Notes: generated from the sequence alone by a model not told the origin. A stretch of 5,969 nucleotides of DNA from an uncultured Bacillota bacterium (GCA_937907585.1 CALCVH010000107.1:1-5969), one strand, 5' to 3'; positions 1 to 5,969 are shown, numbered from the stretch's first letter. Numbers and translations are program-made.

Positions 1-815
1 TAAATATTAAAAGATCCACCTAAATCTATAACATCTTTTATTTGCTTAATAGCGTCATCAGCATCTCTAGTATGATGTTTTTCATGCCAAGTATCAAACC
101 AACCTAACCAAAGTTCAGTTACCATAAACGGAGAATCTTTATCATATTTTCTAAATTCTAAATAATTCTCTTTTATGCGTGATCCGAAATTAACAGTTGG
201 AAGGAATTTGTCTTTAACGTTCCCACTTTTTAAGTAATCAAATGTAGCACCATCTGATGTAAAGAACAAAGCATTAATATCTGATTTTTTATAGATTTCA
301 TAAATTTGATTTAGATATTCTTTGTCATTCCCATATGAGCCATATTCATTTTCTATTTGAATCATTATGATGTTTCCACCATTTTCAAAAAGTCTTGGTT
401 TAATTAGTTTAGATATCTCGCTTAAATATCTTTCAACATAGAACATATATTTTGAATTATTAGAACGAAGGACGATATCATCTTCTTTAAGTAGCCAAAA
501 AGGAAGACCACCAAGATCTCTTTCTGCACAAATATAAGGGCCTGGTCTTAATATAACATCAAGATCAAGTTTTTTTGCGATATCAATAAATGAAATGAAA
601 TCATTAATATTATTAAAATCAAATACACCAGGAGCATTTTCAATAGTATTCCAAGGTATATATGTTTCAACTGTATTTAGGCCTACATTTTTAAGTTTTA
701 ATAGCCTATCATACCAATATTCTTTTACAATTCTAAAATAATGAATAGTGCCAGAATAGATATGATGAATCATTCCATTCTTATAAAAATTCCCGTTCTT
801 AACTTCAAATTTCAT
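1..815 (-). CDS. Beta-galactosidase, glycoside hydrolase family 35 (N-terminal part, runs off the window)
   Basis: Retaining exo-beta-galactosidase that removes terminal beta-linked galactose. I translated 271 complete codons from ATG at 815; the frame is open to base 1, so the C-terminal part is outside (bacterial GH35 enzymes are usually near 580-600 residues). Seen in the protein: the family N-terminal signature SGTIHYFR (21-28), GLNTVETYIPWN (45-56), RPGPYICAERDLGGLPFWLL (90-109), the acid/base motif QIENEYGSYG (153-162, predicted Glu157) and the nucleophile motif MVTELWLGWFDTW (231-243, predicted Glu234). The window ends just where the conserved MFHGGTNFG motif would start. The protein begins MKFEVKNGNFYKNG with no signal peptide, so it is predicted to be cytoplasmic and to need imported galactosides. 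GGAAG lies 8 bases before the ATG. It follows the large lipoprotein gene by 71 bases across a hairpin. Linkage specificity cannot be read from this. Confidence 0.94.
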   Translation of the reverse strand, partial: MKFEVKNGNFYKNGMIHHIYSGTIHYFRIVKEYWYDRLLKLKNVGLNTVETYIPWNTIENAPGVFDFNNINDFISFIDIAKKLDLDVILRPGPYICAERDLGGLPFWLLKEDDIVLRSNNSKYMFYVERYLSEISKLIKPRLFENGGNIIMIQIENEYGSYGNDKEYLNQIYEIYKKSDINALFFTSDGATFDYLKSGNVKDKFLPTVNFGSRIKENYLEFRKYDKDSPFMVTELWLGWFDTWHEKHHTRDADDAIKQIKDVIDLGGSFNI

Positions 816-823
816 TTAAATCA

Positions 824-828
824 CTTCC
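824..828 (-). promoter_or_regulatory. Ribosome binding site of the GH35 gene
   Basis: GGAAG on the minus strand, 8 bases upstream of the ATG at 815. It supports that start, which also places the family signature SGTIHYFR at the usual distance (about 20 residues) from the N-terminus. Confidence 0.7.
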
Positions 829-850
829 AAAAATAATAAAAGTCACCATA

Positions 851-880
851 ACTATAGGTGGCATCTAAGCCACCTATAGT
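851..880 (-). terminator. Perfect 12-bp hairpin between the large lipoprotein gene and the GH35 gene
   Basis: The arms 851-862 and 869-880 are exact reverse complements, with a 6-base loop at 863-868. The hairpin starts 6 bases after the TAA of the large lipoprotein gene, where a transcription terminator is expected. In the minus direction the arm is not followed directly by a T-run: TATGGTGAC comes first, then TTTTATTATTTTT. In the plus direction it is followed after three bases by a run of five T, but no plus-strand gene is present. It may be a leaky or attenuating terminator that lets some transcripts reach the GH35 gene, or an mRNA-stabilising intercistronic stem. The structure is certain; its role is inferred. 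Confidence 0.65.
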
Positions 881-886
881 ATATTT

Positions 887-3800
887 TTATTCGTCAGTTG
901 AATGGCCAAATTCAATATTTGTAAATTGTACTTCTGTTTGATAGCTATAACAATATTCGCTATCATTCCATAAGTGATACCATCCAGTTTTTTGTCCCCA
1001 AGCATCTTTATAAGGAGCACTTGTGAATACAAATACTAATGAATGGTCGCCAGTTAATCTATATGTTACCGAATAATTATGACCTTTTACAAATTTTACG
1101 TTAGATTCAACGAACTTTTCGCCTGTTGTTTCATCTATAATTAATAAATCAATACCATTTGAATAATTGAGCATATCACTTCCATAATATGCACCACCAT
1201 AATAATCGGCTCCTACTACTGTCGCTTTAACGGTCATGCCTGGAACAGTCCAAGTATTAGTGTCTAATGTGTTTAGTTCATATAAATTTAAATAGAAATC
1301 ATGAGCATCTTCTAATACTCTAAATGATATTCTAACAGTTGTAGAGTCGAGATAATCATCACCAGGAACAAACGTTGGAGCTATATTAGCATTTGATACC
1401 ATGCCATTAATATCTTGTTCTGAATCAAATGTACCAGGTAGCCAAGATACCATAGCTTGTTCTGGAACAAACTTAGTATCTTCATTTAAAGTTACAGTCG
1501 CTTTTACAGTTACTGTTAGTTCTGCAGTATTTCCATTATTAGTTGCGGTAATAGTGCAAGTACCGGATCCAGTTGCGGTTATAACGCCATCAACTACAGT
1601 CGCTACTGCATCATTTGAAGTTGACCAAGTAACAGTCTTATCTTCTGCATTATTTGCAACGCTTGCGATTACAGTGTCACTTCTTCCGACCATCAATTCT
1701 ATAGCATTCTTATTTAATACAATTCCAAGTTCATCTTCAAGTCCGAACCATCTCATTTTATTAACATAAGCATTTCCACCTTCTGCTTGAGCCATAAAGC
1801 CACCAACATTAGAATATGGGCCTGCACAAGTATCATCACCCCAAGCTCTACCATCAGAGTTGATAACAATTCTATACCATTTATCACCTTCAAGTGCGTT
1901 GTTTACAGAACCATAAGTCATACTTCCAATTGCTCTCCAGTCAGCACTAACAAAATCATTTACAAGGTTTCCGCTCATATCATAAATTTTGAGGAAGTTA
2001 TTATCAACGTATTCATATCTACTAGCATCCCATGTTGAAGAATATAGATATGTTCCATTTTTGTTGATCTTGATATGTCTAGCACCAAGTTGTAAGTAAA
2101 GTGTAGTCCAGTCACCAAGCATCTTTGCATAAATTTCCACATATTTCTTTCCAATACTGATATAGTCATTTACCATTGGAATTCCTTCTAGGAATACATA
2201 TGCTGCTTGACCATTAACTAAAGGAGTAGCGCCAGGAAGATTTGCATCTTCTACTGTTATTTCAAATTGAACATAATATACGTCATTTTCAGTTTCAATA
2301 GCTAATGTTACTTCGCCACTTGTACCCATTTGAGTTTCAAGGCTATTATCAATTGTAAGTTTTCCATCTGTTAGAGTTGGATGTCCATTAGAATTTAAAA
2401 CAAATATATCTTTTCTAGAACCTACTATTCTTGCTTTAGTTACTTCTTCAGTAATACCCATTGATGCAACATCTAAAGTATTAACTGTAGCTAATTCTTC
2501 AGCAGCAAATGTATATTTTCCTTCAACAGTATGACTATTAGCTTTAGTTTCGCCCATATATTGGAATGCTTTATAATTGCTTACGTTAGTTTGAACTGGG
2601 AGGTTGTTCATTCCATCTCTCCAAATAACTACGCCAGCAGGAATCTGTTCAGGTCTAATTGGAACATCACCATTACAGAAATAAATGAAGAAATCATGAT
2701 TATCTTTTCCATCATCTAAAACTTTCATATAAACAGTGTATGTTTCATCTTTATTAAATCTTACAAATCCAATACTATTGTCAATAGAACCAACTTGTTT
2801 ACCTTGTGAATCGATGATAATGAATGAAGAATCATCCCACATTGAAGCTGAAACCATCATACTAGCCATTGCGCAGAAGCAGATTTTACCTTCAACAAAG
2901 TCTTCTCCGCCATTATCATTATTTACGCCATAGTAGATGAATAGTGTAGCGTTTGTAATATCGTCAGATGGTGTAAAACTAAATGAAATCCAGTCATTAA
3001 CTTCATATAGTCCGTGAACAGGAATCATCTTACCATATTTTATATCATGTCCTTCATTATCAACTTGCCAGTTGAAGTTAGTTGGACTAGTTAATTCATT
3101 TTCATAAAGTACTACTTGTTGAGTGGTGTATGTGTAACCATATACTTTAGCGGTAATAGTGCAAGTACCAAGTGCAACAGCAGTTACTGTACCATCTTGA
3201 TCAACAGTTGCAATATAATCTTTATCAACTGACCATACTGCATCTTCTGTTACCTTAATGCCAAAAGCATACAAAGATAGTTGTTTTTGTCCACCAACTA
3301 CCATTGGGGAAGCATCAGATACGAATTCAACGTTGTTTTCTGTAACGTATGCTACATAAACTTCGACCATTAAAGAATCAGTTTCGATAATAACTTTATC
3401 TGGTGCAGTTTTAGATTCAATATCGATTCCTTCTGATAATACTTTTGCTTTAGATGTGCCACTTTCGAATACTGGAAGTTCAAATTCATCAACTTCAACA
3501 TATGAATCACCATCTTCATTTAAAATAGATATAACTTCATCAGGATCAAATCCAAATCTATCAACATCAATCATCCATTCAGATTTATCACCACCGAATG
3601 TAAACTTAGTATCAGAATTAACATATATTTTTGAAACCTTTACTTTTACAATTGTCTCTGCTTCAACGCCATTATAATTAACTCTTACAGTGATTGTAGT
3701 TGAACCAAATGTTTTAGGTGTGAGTTCACCATTTTCGTTAACTGTAACAATTTTGTCATTTTGAGATTCAAAAGTGTATGAAGCATCTTCTACTAATTCA

Positions 3801-4324
3801 CCATCAATCTTTAATGCTGGTTCAATAGTTTTTGATGTAACACCGTATTCTTTATGGCTTGTTGGATCTTCCCAAGTGCCAAGGTTAATCTCTATTAACT
3901 CTTCATCAGTTGTAAATTCGATGTCTGCGCTAACATTAATAACTATTTCTCTTGTAATTCCTCCAAGAGTAGCAGTAATTGTCGCTGTACCAATTGATTT
4001 TGCAGTAATAACACCATCTGTAACGGATGCTACAGCATCATTAGATGATGTCCATATTGGATCTTCATCAGTTCCAATTACAATAGCGCTTATTTCTAAA
4101 GTTTGACCAACCTTTAATTCCTCAGATTCAGTATCAACTTCAAATACTATTTCTTCTGTAGTTGTTTTATCTTCTTTGGTTGTTGTATCTTCTAAAGATG
4201 TAGTAATACTTTCTTTTGTGCTTGTTTGATTATTATCTTGTGTTGTTGTTTTTTTGTCCTTACAGCCTACAAGAGATAATAATAAAACTAAAATTAAAGA
4301 TGATAATTTAATTATTTTTTTCAT
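887..4324 (-). CDS. Large multi-domain surface lipoprotein with Big_2 Ig-like domains and three repeated beta-rich modules
   Basis: A 1145-residue predicted lipoprotein, probably anchored on the outer face of the membrane; biochemical function unknown. Order of parts: signal peptide 1-20 with lipobox LVGC (acylated Cys21); Thr-rich stalk about 22-58; Big_2 domain about 59-132 with WTSSNDAVASV; second Ig-like domain about 137-231; a poorly defined acidic segment 232-330; Ig-like domain about 331-406 ending GTCTITA; beta-rich module A about 411-556; Ig-like or linker segment about 560-692; module B about 700-865; Big_2 domain about 867-941 with WSTSNDAVATV; module C about 945-1140. No enzymatic motif was recognised. 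Big_2 domains are common spacers or adhesive units in surface proteins and glycan enzymes of Bacillota. The start at 4324 is fixed by GGAGGT three bases upstream and by the signal peptide. It lies 12 bases after the small lipoprotein gene, its apparent paralogue at the N-terminal end. A role in holding or binding glycan is inferred. Confidence 0.95.
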   Translation of the reverse strand: MKKIIKLSSLILVLLLSLVGCKDKKTTTQDNNQTSTKESITTSLEDTTTKEDKTTTEEIVFEVDTESEELKVGQTLEISAIVIGTDEDPIWTSSNDAVASVTDGVITAKSIGTATITATLGGITREIVINVSADIEFTTDEELIEINLGTWEDPTSHKEYGVTSKTIEPALKIDGELVEDASYTFESQNDKIVTVNENGELTPKTFGSTTITVRVNYNGVEAETIVKVKVSKIYVNSDTKFTFGGDKSEWMIDVDRFGFDPDEVISILNEDGDSYVEVDEFELPVFESGTSKAKVLSEGIDIESKTAPDKVIIETDSLMVEVYVAYVTENNVEFVSDASPMVVGGQKQLSLYAFGIKVTEDAVWSVDKDYIATVDQDGTVTAVALGTCTITAKVYGYTYTTQQVVLYENELTSPTNFNWQVDNEGHDIKYGKMIPVHGLYEVNDWISFSFTPSDDITNATLFIYYGVNNDNGGEDFVEGKICFCAMASMMVSASMWDDSSFIIIDSQGKQVGSIDNSIGFVRFNKDETYTVYMKVLDDGKDNHDFFIYFCNGDVPIRPEQIPAGVVIWRDGMNNLPVQTNVSNYKAFQYMGETKANSHTVEGKYTFAAEELATVNTLDVASMGITEEVTKARIVGSRKDIFVLNSNGHPTLTDGKLTIDNSLETQMGTSGEVTLAIETENDVYYVQFEITVEDANLPGATPLVNGQAAYVFLEGIPMVNDYISIGKKYVEIYAKMLGDWTTLYLQLGARHIKINKNGTYLYSSTWDASRYEYVDNNFLKIYDMSGNLVNDFVSADWRAIGSMTYGSVNNALEGDKWYRIVINSDGRAWGDDTCAGPYSNVGGFMAQAEGGNAYVNKMRWFGLEDELGIVLNKNAIELMVGRSDTVIASVANNAEDKTVTWSTSNDAVATVVDGVITATGSGTCTITATNNGNTAELTVTVKATVTLNEDTKFVPEQAMVSWLPGTFDSEQDINGMVSNANIAPTFVPGDDYLDSTTVRISFRVLEDAHDFYLNLYELNTLDTNTWTVPGMTVKATVVGADYYGGAYYGSDMLNYSNGIDLLIIDETTGEKFVESNVKFVKGHNYSVTYRLTGDHSLVFVFTSAPYKDAWGQKTGWYHLWNDSEYCYSYQTEVQFTNIEFGHSTDE
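905..1492 (-). other. Beta-rich module C of the large lipoprotein (residues about 945-1140)
   Basis: This C-terminal module shares an internal pattern with modules A and B: a strand pair (VRISFRVLEDAHDFYLNLYE), then DLLIIDETTGEKFVES, then VKFVKGHNYSVTYRLTGD. It contains an aromatic patch, ADYYGGAYYGSD, of the sort seen on sugar-binding faces, and ends in a short strand, FTNIEFG. The family is not recognised; a carbohydrate-binding beta-sandwich is a hypothesis. Boundaries are approximate. Confidence 0.5.
1545..1564 (-). repeat. Exact 20-base repeat, copy 1, inside a Big_2 domain
   Basis: These 20 bases are identical to 3150-3169 and encode the end of the conserved strand motif GTCTITA in the Big_2 domain of residues 867-941. 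The flanking bases differ. It is a trace of domain duplication or gene conversion within the same gene, not a mobile element. Confidence 0.85.
1730..2227 (-). other. Beta-rich module B of the large lipoprotein (residues about 700-865)
   Basis: Contains VEIYAKMLGDWTTLYLQLG, then NNFLKIYDMSGNLVND, then ALEGDKWYRIVINSDG, which line up in order with the matching segments of modules A and C. It ends in MRWFG, like the terminal strand of many jelly-roll sugar-binding or concanavalin-like domains. The family is not recognised and boundaries are approximate. Confidence 0.5.
2657..3094 (-). other. Beta-rich module A of the large lipoprotein (residues about 411-556)
   Basis: Contains ISFSFTPSDDITNATLFIYYG, here described as residues 446-466, then SSFIIIDSQGKQVGS, then VRFNKDETYTVYMKVLDDG, matching modules B and C in order and spacing. 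Unlike the others it carries a Cys/Met-rich stretch at residues 481-496. The family is not recognised and boundaries are approximate. Confidence 0.5.
3150..3169 (-). repeat. Exact 20-base repeat, copy 2, inside an Ig-like domain
   Basis: Identical to 1545-1564 and in the same codon phase; it encodes GTCTITA at residues 386-392 of the large lipoprotein. The two copies are about 1.6 kb apart in one gene, so they are also a possible site for recombination that would delete or duplicate modules A and B. Confidence 0.85.
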
Positions 4325-4327
4325 TTT

Positions 4328-4333
4328 ACCTCC
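4328..4333 (-). promoter_or_regulatory. Strong ribosome binding site of the large lipoprotein gene
   Basis: GGAGGT on the minus strand, complementary to the 16S 3' end, lies in the 12-base gap after the small lipoprotein gene, with only AAA between it and the ATG at 4324. The spacing is short but the match is the strongest in the window. Confidence 0.85.
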
Positions 4334-4336
4334 ATA

Positions 4337-4993
4337 TTATGCTGGATTGTTAACTACTGTAACAGATATTTCTTCTTGTAGTTTAACTCCATTAAATGTT
4401 GTATTTACTAATATTTTGCATTCACCTGTACTAATACCTTTAATCATTCCATTATTGACAGTTGCGATTTCTGTATTTGATGATGACCAAACGAGTTCAG
4501 CATCATGATATTCTTGATTGTTAAAGAATACATAAGCGCTAAATTCTATTTCTCCACCAACTCTAGGCATACATTCTGTATCTGATAATACAAGTACTGG
4601 ATAAGAGATATTATTATTTACCTTAACATTTAGTGATAATGTAATTCCATGAATGGATGCTGTAATAACGCATTCTCCTACTTCTATTCCGTTTATAACG
4701 CCGCCATTAACAGTGGCAACTCCTTCATCACTTGAAGTCCAAGTAATAGCATCATCTGTTCCAATTAAAGTGTAGTTAATAGTGTATCTATCATACTTTA
4801 GAAGTTCTACATTTTCTTCCATATAGAATTGAATATTAGCTTCTTTTGTCGTAGAAACATCTTCTGTAGTTGGTTTATCTTCTATAGTTGTTGTTTCTTG
4901 TTTTTGAGTAGTTGTAGTTTTATCTTTTTTACATGCGACTAAAGATAAAGATAACACTAAAATGATTGCTAATAATAAATGTTTGCTTTTCAT
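4337..4993 (-). CDS. Small lipoprotein with two Big_2-like Ig domains
   Basis: A 218-residue predicted lipoprotein of unknown function, expected outside the cell and membrane-anchored. Signal peptide 1-20 ends in lipobox LVAC (acylated Cys21). A Thr-rich stalk follows at about 22-52 (KTTTTQKQETTT, TTEDVSTTK). Ig-like domain 1 is about 53-126 with WTSSDEGVATV, and domain 2 about 132-214 with WSSSNTEIATV. The protein then stops after NNPA, so nothing but stalk and Ig pair is present. I chose ATG at 4993 over the in-frame ATG at 5011: the later start puts Lys residues directly before the hydrophobic core, has GGGGATGG 8 bases upstream, and avoids overlapping the preceding gene, whereas 5011 has no visible ribosome binding site. 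It starts 5 bases after the DUF4838 gene. The layout closely mirrors the first 231 residues of the next protein, which suggests tandem duplication. It may be an adhesin, a spacer or a partner subunit; none is shown. Confidence 0.92.
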   Translation of the reverse strand: MKSKHLLLAIILVLSLSLVACKKDKTTTTQKQETTTIEDKPTTEDVSTTKEANIQFYMEENVELLKYDRYTINYTLIGTDDAITWTSSDEGVATVNGGVINGIEVGECVITASIHGITLSLNVKVNNNISYPVLVLSDTECMPRVGGEIEFSAYVFFNNQEYHDAELVWSSSNTEIATVNNGMIKGISTGECKILVNTTFNGVKLQEEISVTVVNNPA

Positions 4994-4998
4994 ATTTA

Positions 4999-5969
4999 TT
5001 ACCATCCCCATGATTTTAAAACATTATCTAGAGAATTAGCTTCGCTAGCTTTAACGATTCCAAACTTTGCACAATCAATTCTAAATTGTTTTACATATTC
5101 ATTAACTTCAATTGTATTTCCGATATATGTTTGATATTGTTCAATCATCATATATCTGATTGAAATAGTTTCAAGATTGATTCTAGAATATAATTTCTCA
5201 TAAAGTTCTGGATCAGTATATTTATATTTCAAAATTGATTCATATGCTAAATCGGCATATTGTAAATATTTTTGACATTGAGTTACAGGGAATTGATCTG
5301 TATGATTATTTAAAGTTGCATACGCTCTATATGAATAGAACCAGTCAAGCATATATGGAGCAGCATCCTTATAATAATGATTCATAAAGTCTTCAATTAA
5401 ATCATTAGTATTTAAATTGCAGTTCCATTCTTGCATAGCTTCAACATACATATGAAGTCTAGACCAGTCAGAGTTAGCCATATTATCATATGCCATTAGA
5501 TTATATAATAATTTTCCACCAGCTTCTGTGTAGAACTGAATTGAAGATGTTATCTTATTCCAAGAATCATATGGATGCATATAGTTACCATAATTTTCTT
5601 CATATTCCCAAACTGCAAAATGCTTACAAATCTTTTTATAAGTATTCATATAAGTTGCAATTTGTTGTACCTCTGGATCAGTATATGCAAATTTATGATT
5701 TTTATTAATAGGAGCAAACTGAATACCAACATTATCAGGAAGCATAAAGTAATTTATATCTTCTTGTGTTCTAATTGATGGAGGTACAAGTGTTGCCCAA
5801 TATGCAAATCCATAAATTATAACATCAGTTGGACGTCCTGACTCTTCACAAGCCTGTTTGAATTTTGGACCAAGTATTTGTAAGAACTTAAGCATTGTAG
5901 ATGATGGAGCGCCTCCATGCTTATCCATAATTGCTCTACAAGAATCACAATAACACCAATCCATATTAT
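4999..5969 (-). CDS. DUF4838 domain-containing protein, predicted carbohydrate-active enzyme (C-terminal part)
   Basis: The frame is open to the window edge, so the Met at 5964 is internal and the N-terminus is outside; 322 complete codons are seen. Numbering from that Met, the features that recall DUF4838 (PF16126) are the clustered cysteines WCYCDSC (3-9), FAYWATLVPP (53-62), a strand near DNVGIQFAPI (77-86), FAVWEYEENYGNY (116-128), GGKLLYNLMAYDN (149-161) and EDFMNHYYKDAAPYM (191-205), followed by a helical tail to a Trp-Gly-Trp end. DUF4838 proteins are found in polysaccharide-use loci of gut bacteria, often with glycoside hydrolase-type or Ig-like domains; I know of no firm activity for the family. 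The CxCxxC cluster could bind a metal. Secretion cannot be judged without the N-terminus. It heads the visible operon with the two lipoproteins. The assignment is from recalled family pattern, not a search. Confidence 0.82.
   Translation of the reverse strand, partial: NMDWCYCDSCRAIMDKHGGAPSSTMLKFLQILGPKFKQACEESGRPTDVIIYGFAYWATLVPPSIRTQEDINYFMLPDNVGIQFAPINKNHKFAYTDPEVQQIATYMNTYKKICKHFAVWEYEENYGNYMHPYDSWNKITSSIQFYTEAGGKLLYNLMAYDNMANSDWSRLHMYVEAMQEWNCNLNTNDLIEDFMNHYYKDAAPYMLDWFYSYRAYATLNNHTDQFPVTQCQKYLQYADLAYESILKYKYTDPELYEKLYSRINLETISIRYMMIEQYQTYIGNTIEVNEYVKQFRIDCAKFGIVKASEANSLDNVLKSWGW
5002..5009 (-). promoter_or_regulatory. Ribosome binding site of the small lipoprotein gene, embedded in the upstream coding end
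   Basis: GGGGATGG sits 8 bases before the ATG at 4993 and at the same time encodes the last Trp-Gly-Trp of the DUF4838 protein. It decides the start at 4993 and suggests translational coupling between the two genes. Confidence 0.6.

Noticed and set aside
841..880. A competing smaller hairpin (CACC with GGTG) that could act as an antiterminator against the 12-bp stem
   Set aside because: Only four base pairs with a nine-base loop; far weaker than the main stem and with no leader peptide or known riboswitch pattern.
816..886. A separate promoter for the GH35 gene, with TATAGT (851-856) or TATACT (near 879-884) as a -10 box on the minus strand
   Set aside because: Neither has a believable -35 box at the right distance, and such hexamers are frequent in AT-rich DNA and here fall within or beside the hairpin.
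1401..2038. Open frames on the plus strand opposite the large lipoprotein gene, some over 100 codons
   Set aside because: They are low-complexity Ser/Thr/Val/Ile-rich complements of the Big_2 coding sequence, lack ribosome binding sites and show no recognisable domain.
4249..4255. A run of seven A in the coding strand just after the lipobox Cys of the large lipoprotein, as a possible phase-variation tract
   Set aside because: Seven is short for slippage switching, and the tract simply encodes Lys-Lys before the Thr stalk in an AT-rich genome.
3774..4508. Plus-strand open frames opposite the Ig domains and lipoprotein signal peptides
   Set aside because: They are antisense shadows of strongly supported genes; their hydrophobic stretches are reverse readings of beta-strand codons.
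5490..5778. Two overlapping plus-strand frames opposite the DUF4838 gene
   Set aside because: They overlap each other and a well-supported gene, are rich in codons expected from AT-rich antisense, and show no domain.
1..5969. Mycoplasma-type genetic code, considered because of the low GC and lipoprotein content
   Set aside because: Trp-rich frames remain open with only TGG and no in-frame TGA, so the standard bacterial code fits.

Overview
This window is a fully one-sided stretch of AT-rich bacterial DNA, roughly one third G+C by eye. Every gene I can support lies on the minus strand, so transcription runs from base 5969 towards base 1. All tryptophans in the reading frames are TGG, and the three stop codons seen are TAA, so the organism uses the standard bacterial code and not the TGA=Trp code of Mycoplasma. 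Very low GC, lysine-poor-to-moderate lipoprotein signal peptides followed by Thr-rich stalks, and Big_2 immunoglobulin-like domains all suggest an uncultured gut Bacillota or Mollicutes-like lineage (Acholeplasma/RF39/Erysipelotrichia type). That placement is inference; no marker gene is present.

In transcription order the window holds: (1) the 3' part of a gene for a DUF4838-family protein, a predicted carbohydrate-active enzyme (5969 to 4999); (2) a small lipoprotein of 218 residues with two Big_2-like domains (4993 to 4337); (3) a 1145-residue lipoprotein with the same signal peptide, stalk and Ig-pair layout, extended by further Ig-like domains and three mutually similar beta-rich modules of unknown family (4324 to 887); (4) a perfect 12-bp inverted repeat (851-880); and (5) the 5' part of a GH35 beta-galactosidase gene without a signal peptide (815 to 1, running off the window).

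Genes 1 to 3 are separated by only 5 and 12 bases and are almost certainly one operon. The Shine-Dalgarno of gene 2 is embedded in the last codons of gene 1. The GH35 gene follows 71 bases after the large lipoprotein, beyond the hairpin, and has its own ribosome binding site. A reasonable reading is a glycan-use locus: surface-anchored Ig-type lipoproteins that hold or bind a polysaccharide or host glycan, a DUF4838 enzyme, and a cytoplasmic galactosidase for imported galactosides. The enzyme families are recognised from sequence; the cooperative role is inferred from gene order only.

The least explained part is the large lipoprotein. Its three beta-rich modules (residues about 411-556, 700-865 and 945-1140) share a pattern with each other that I cannot assign to a named family, and they are the best candidate for something undescribed here. 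No RNA genes, CRISPR arrays, insertion sequences or origins were seen, and no gene-free stretch exceeds 71 bases.
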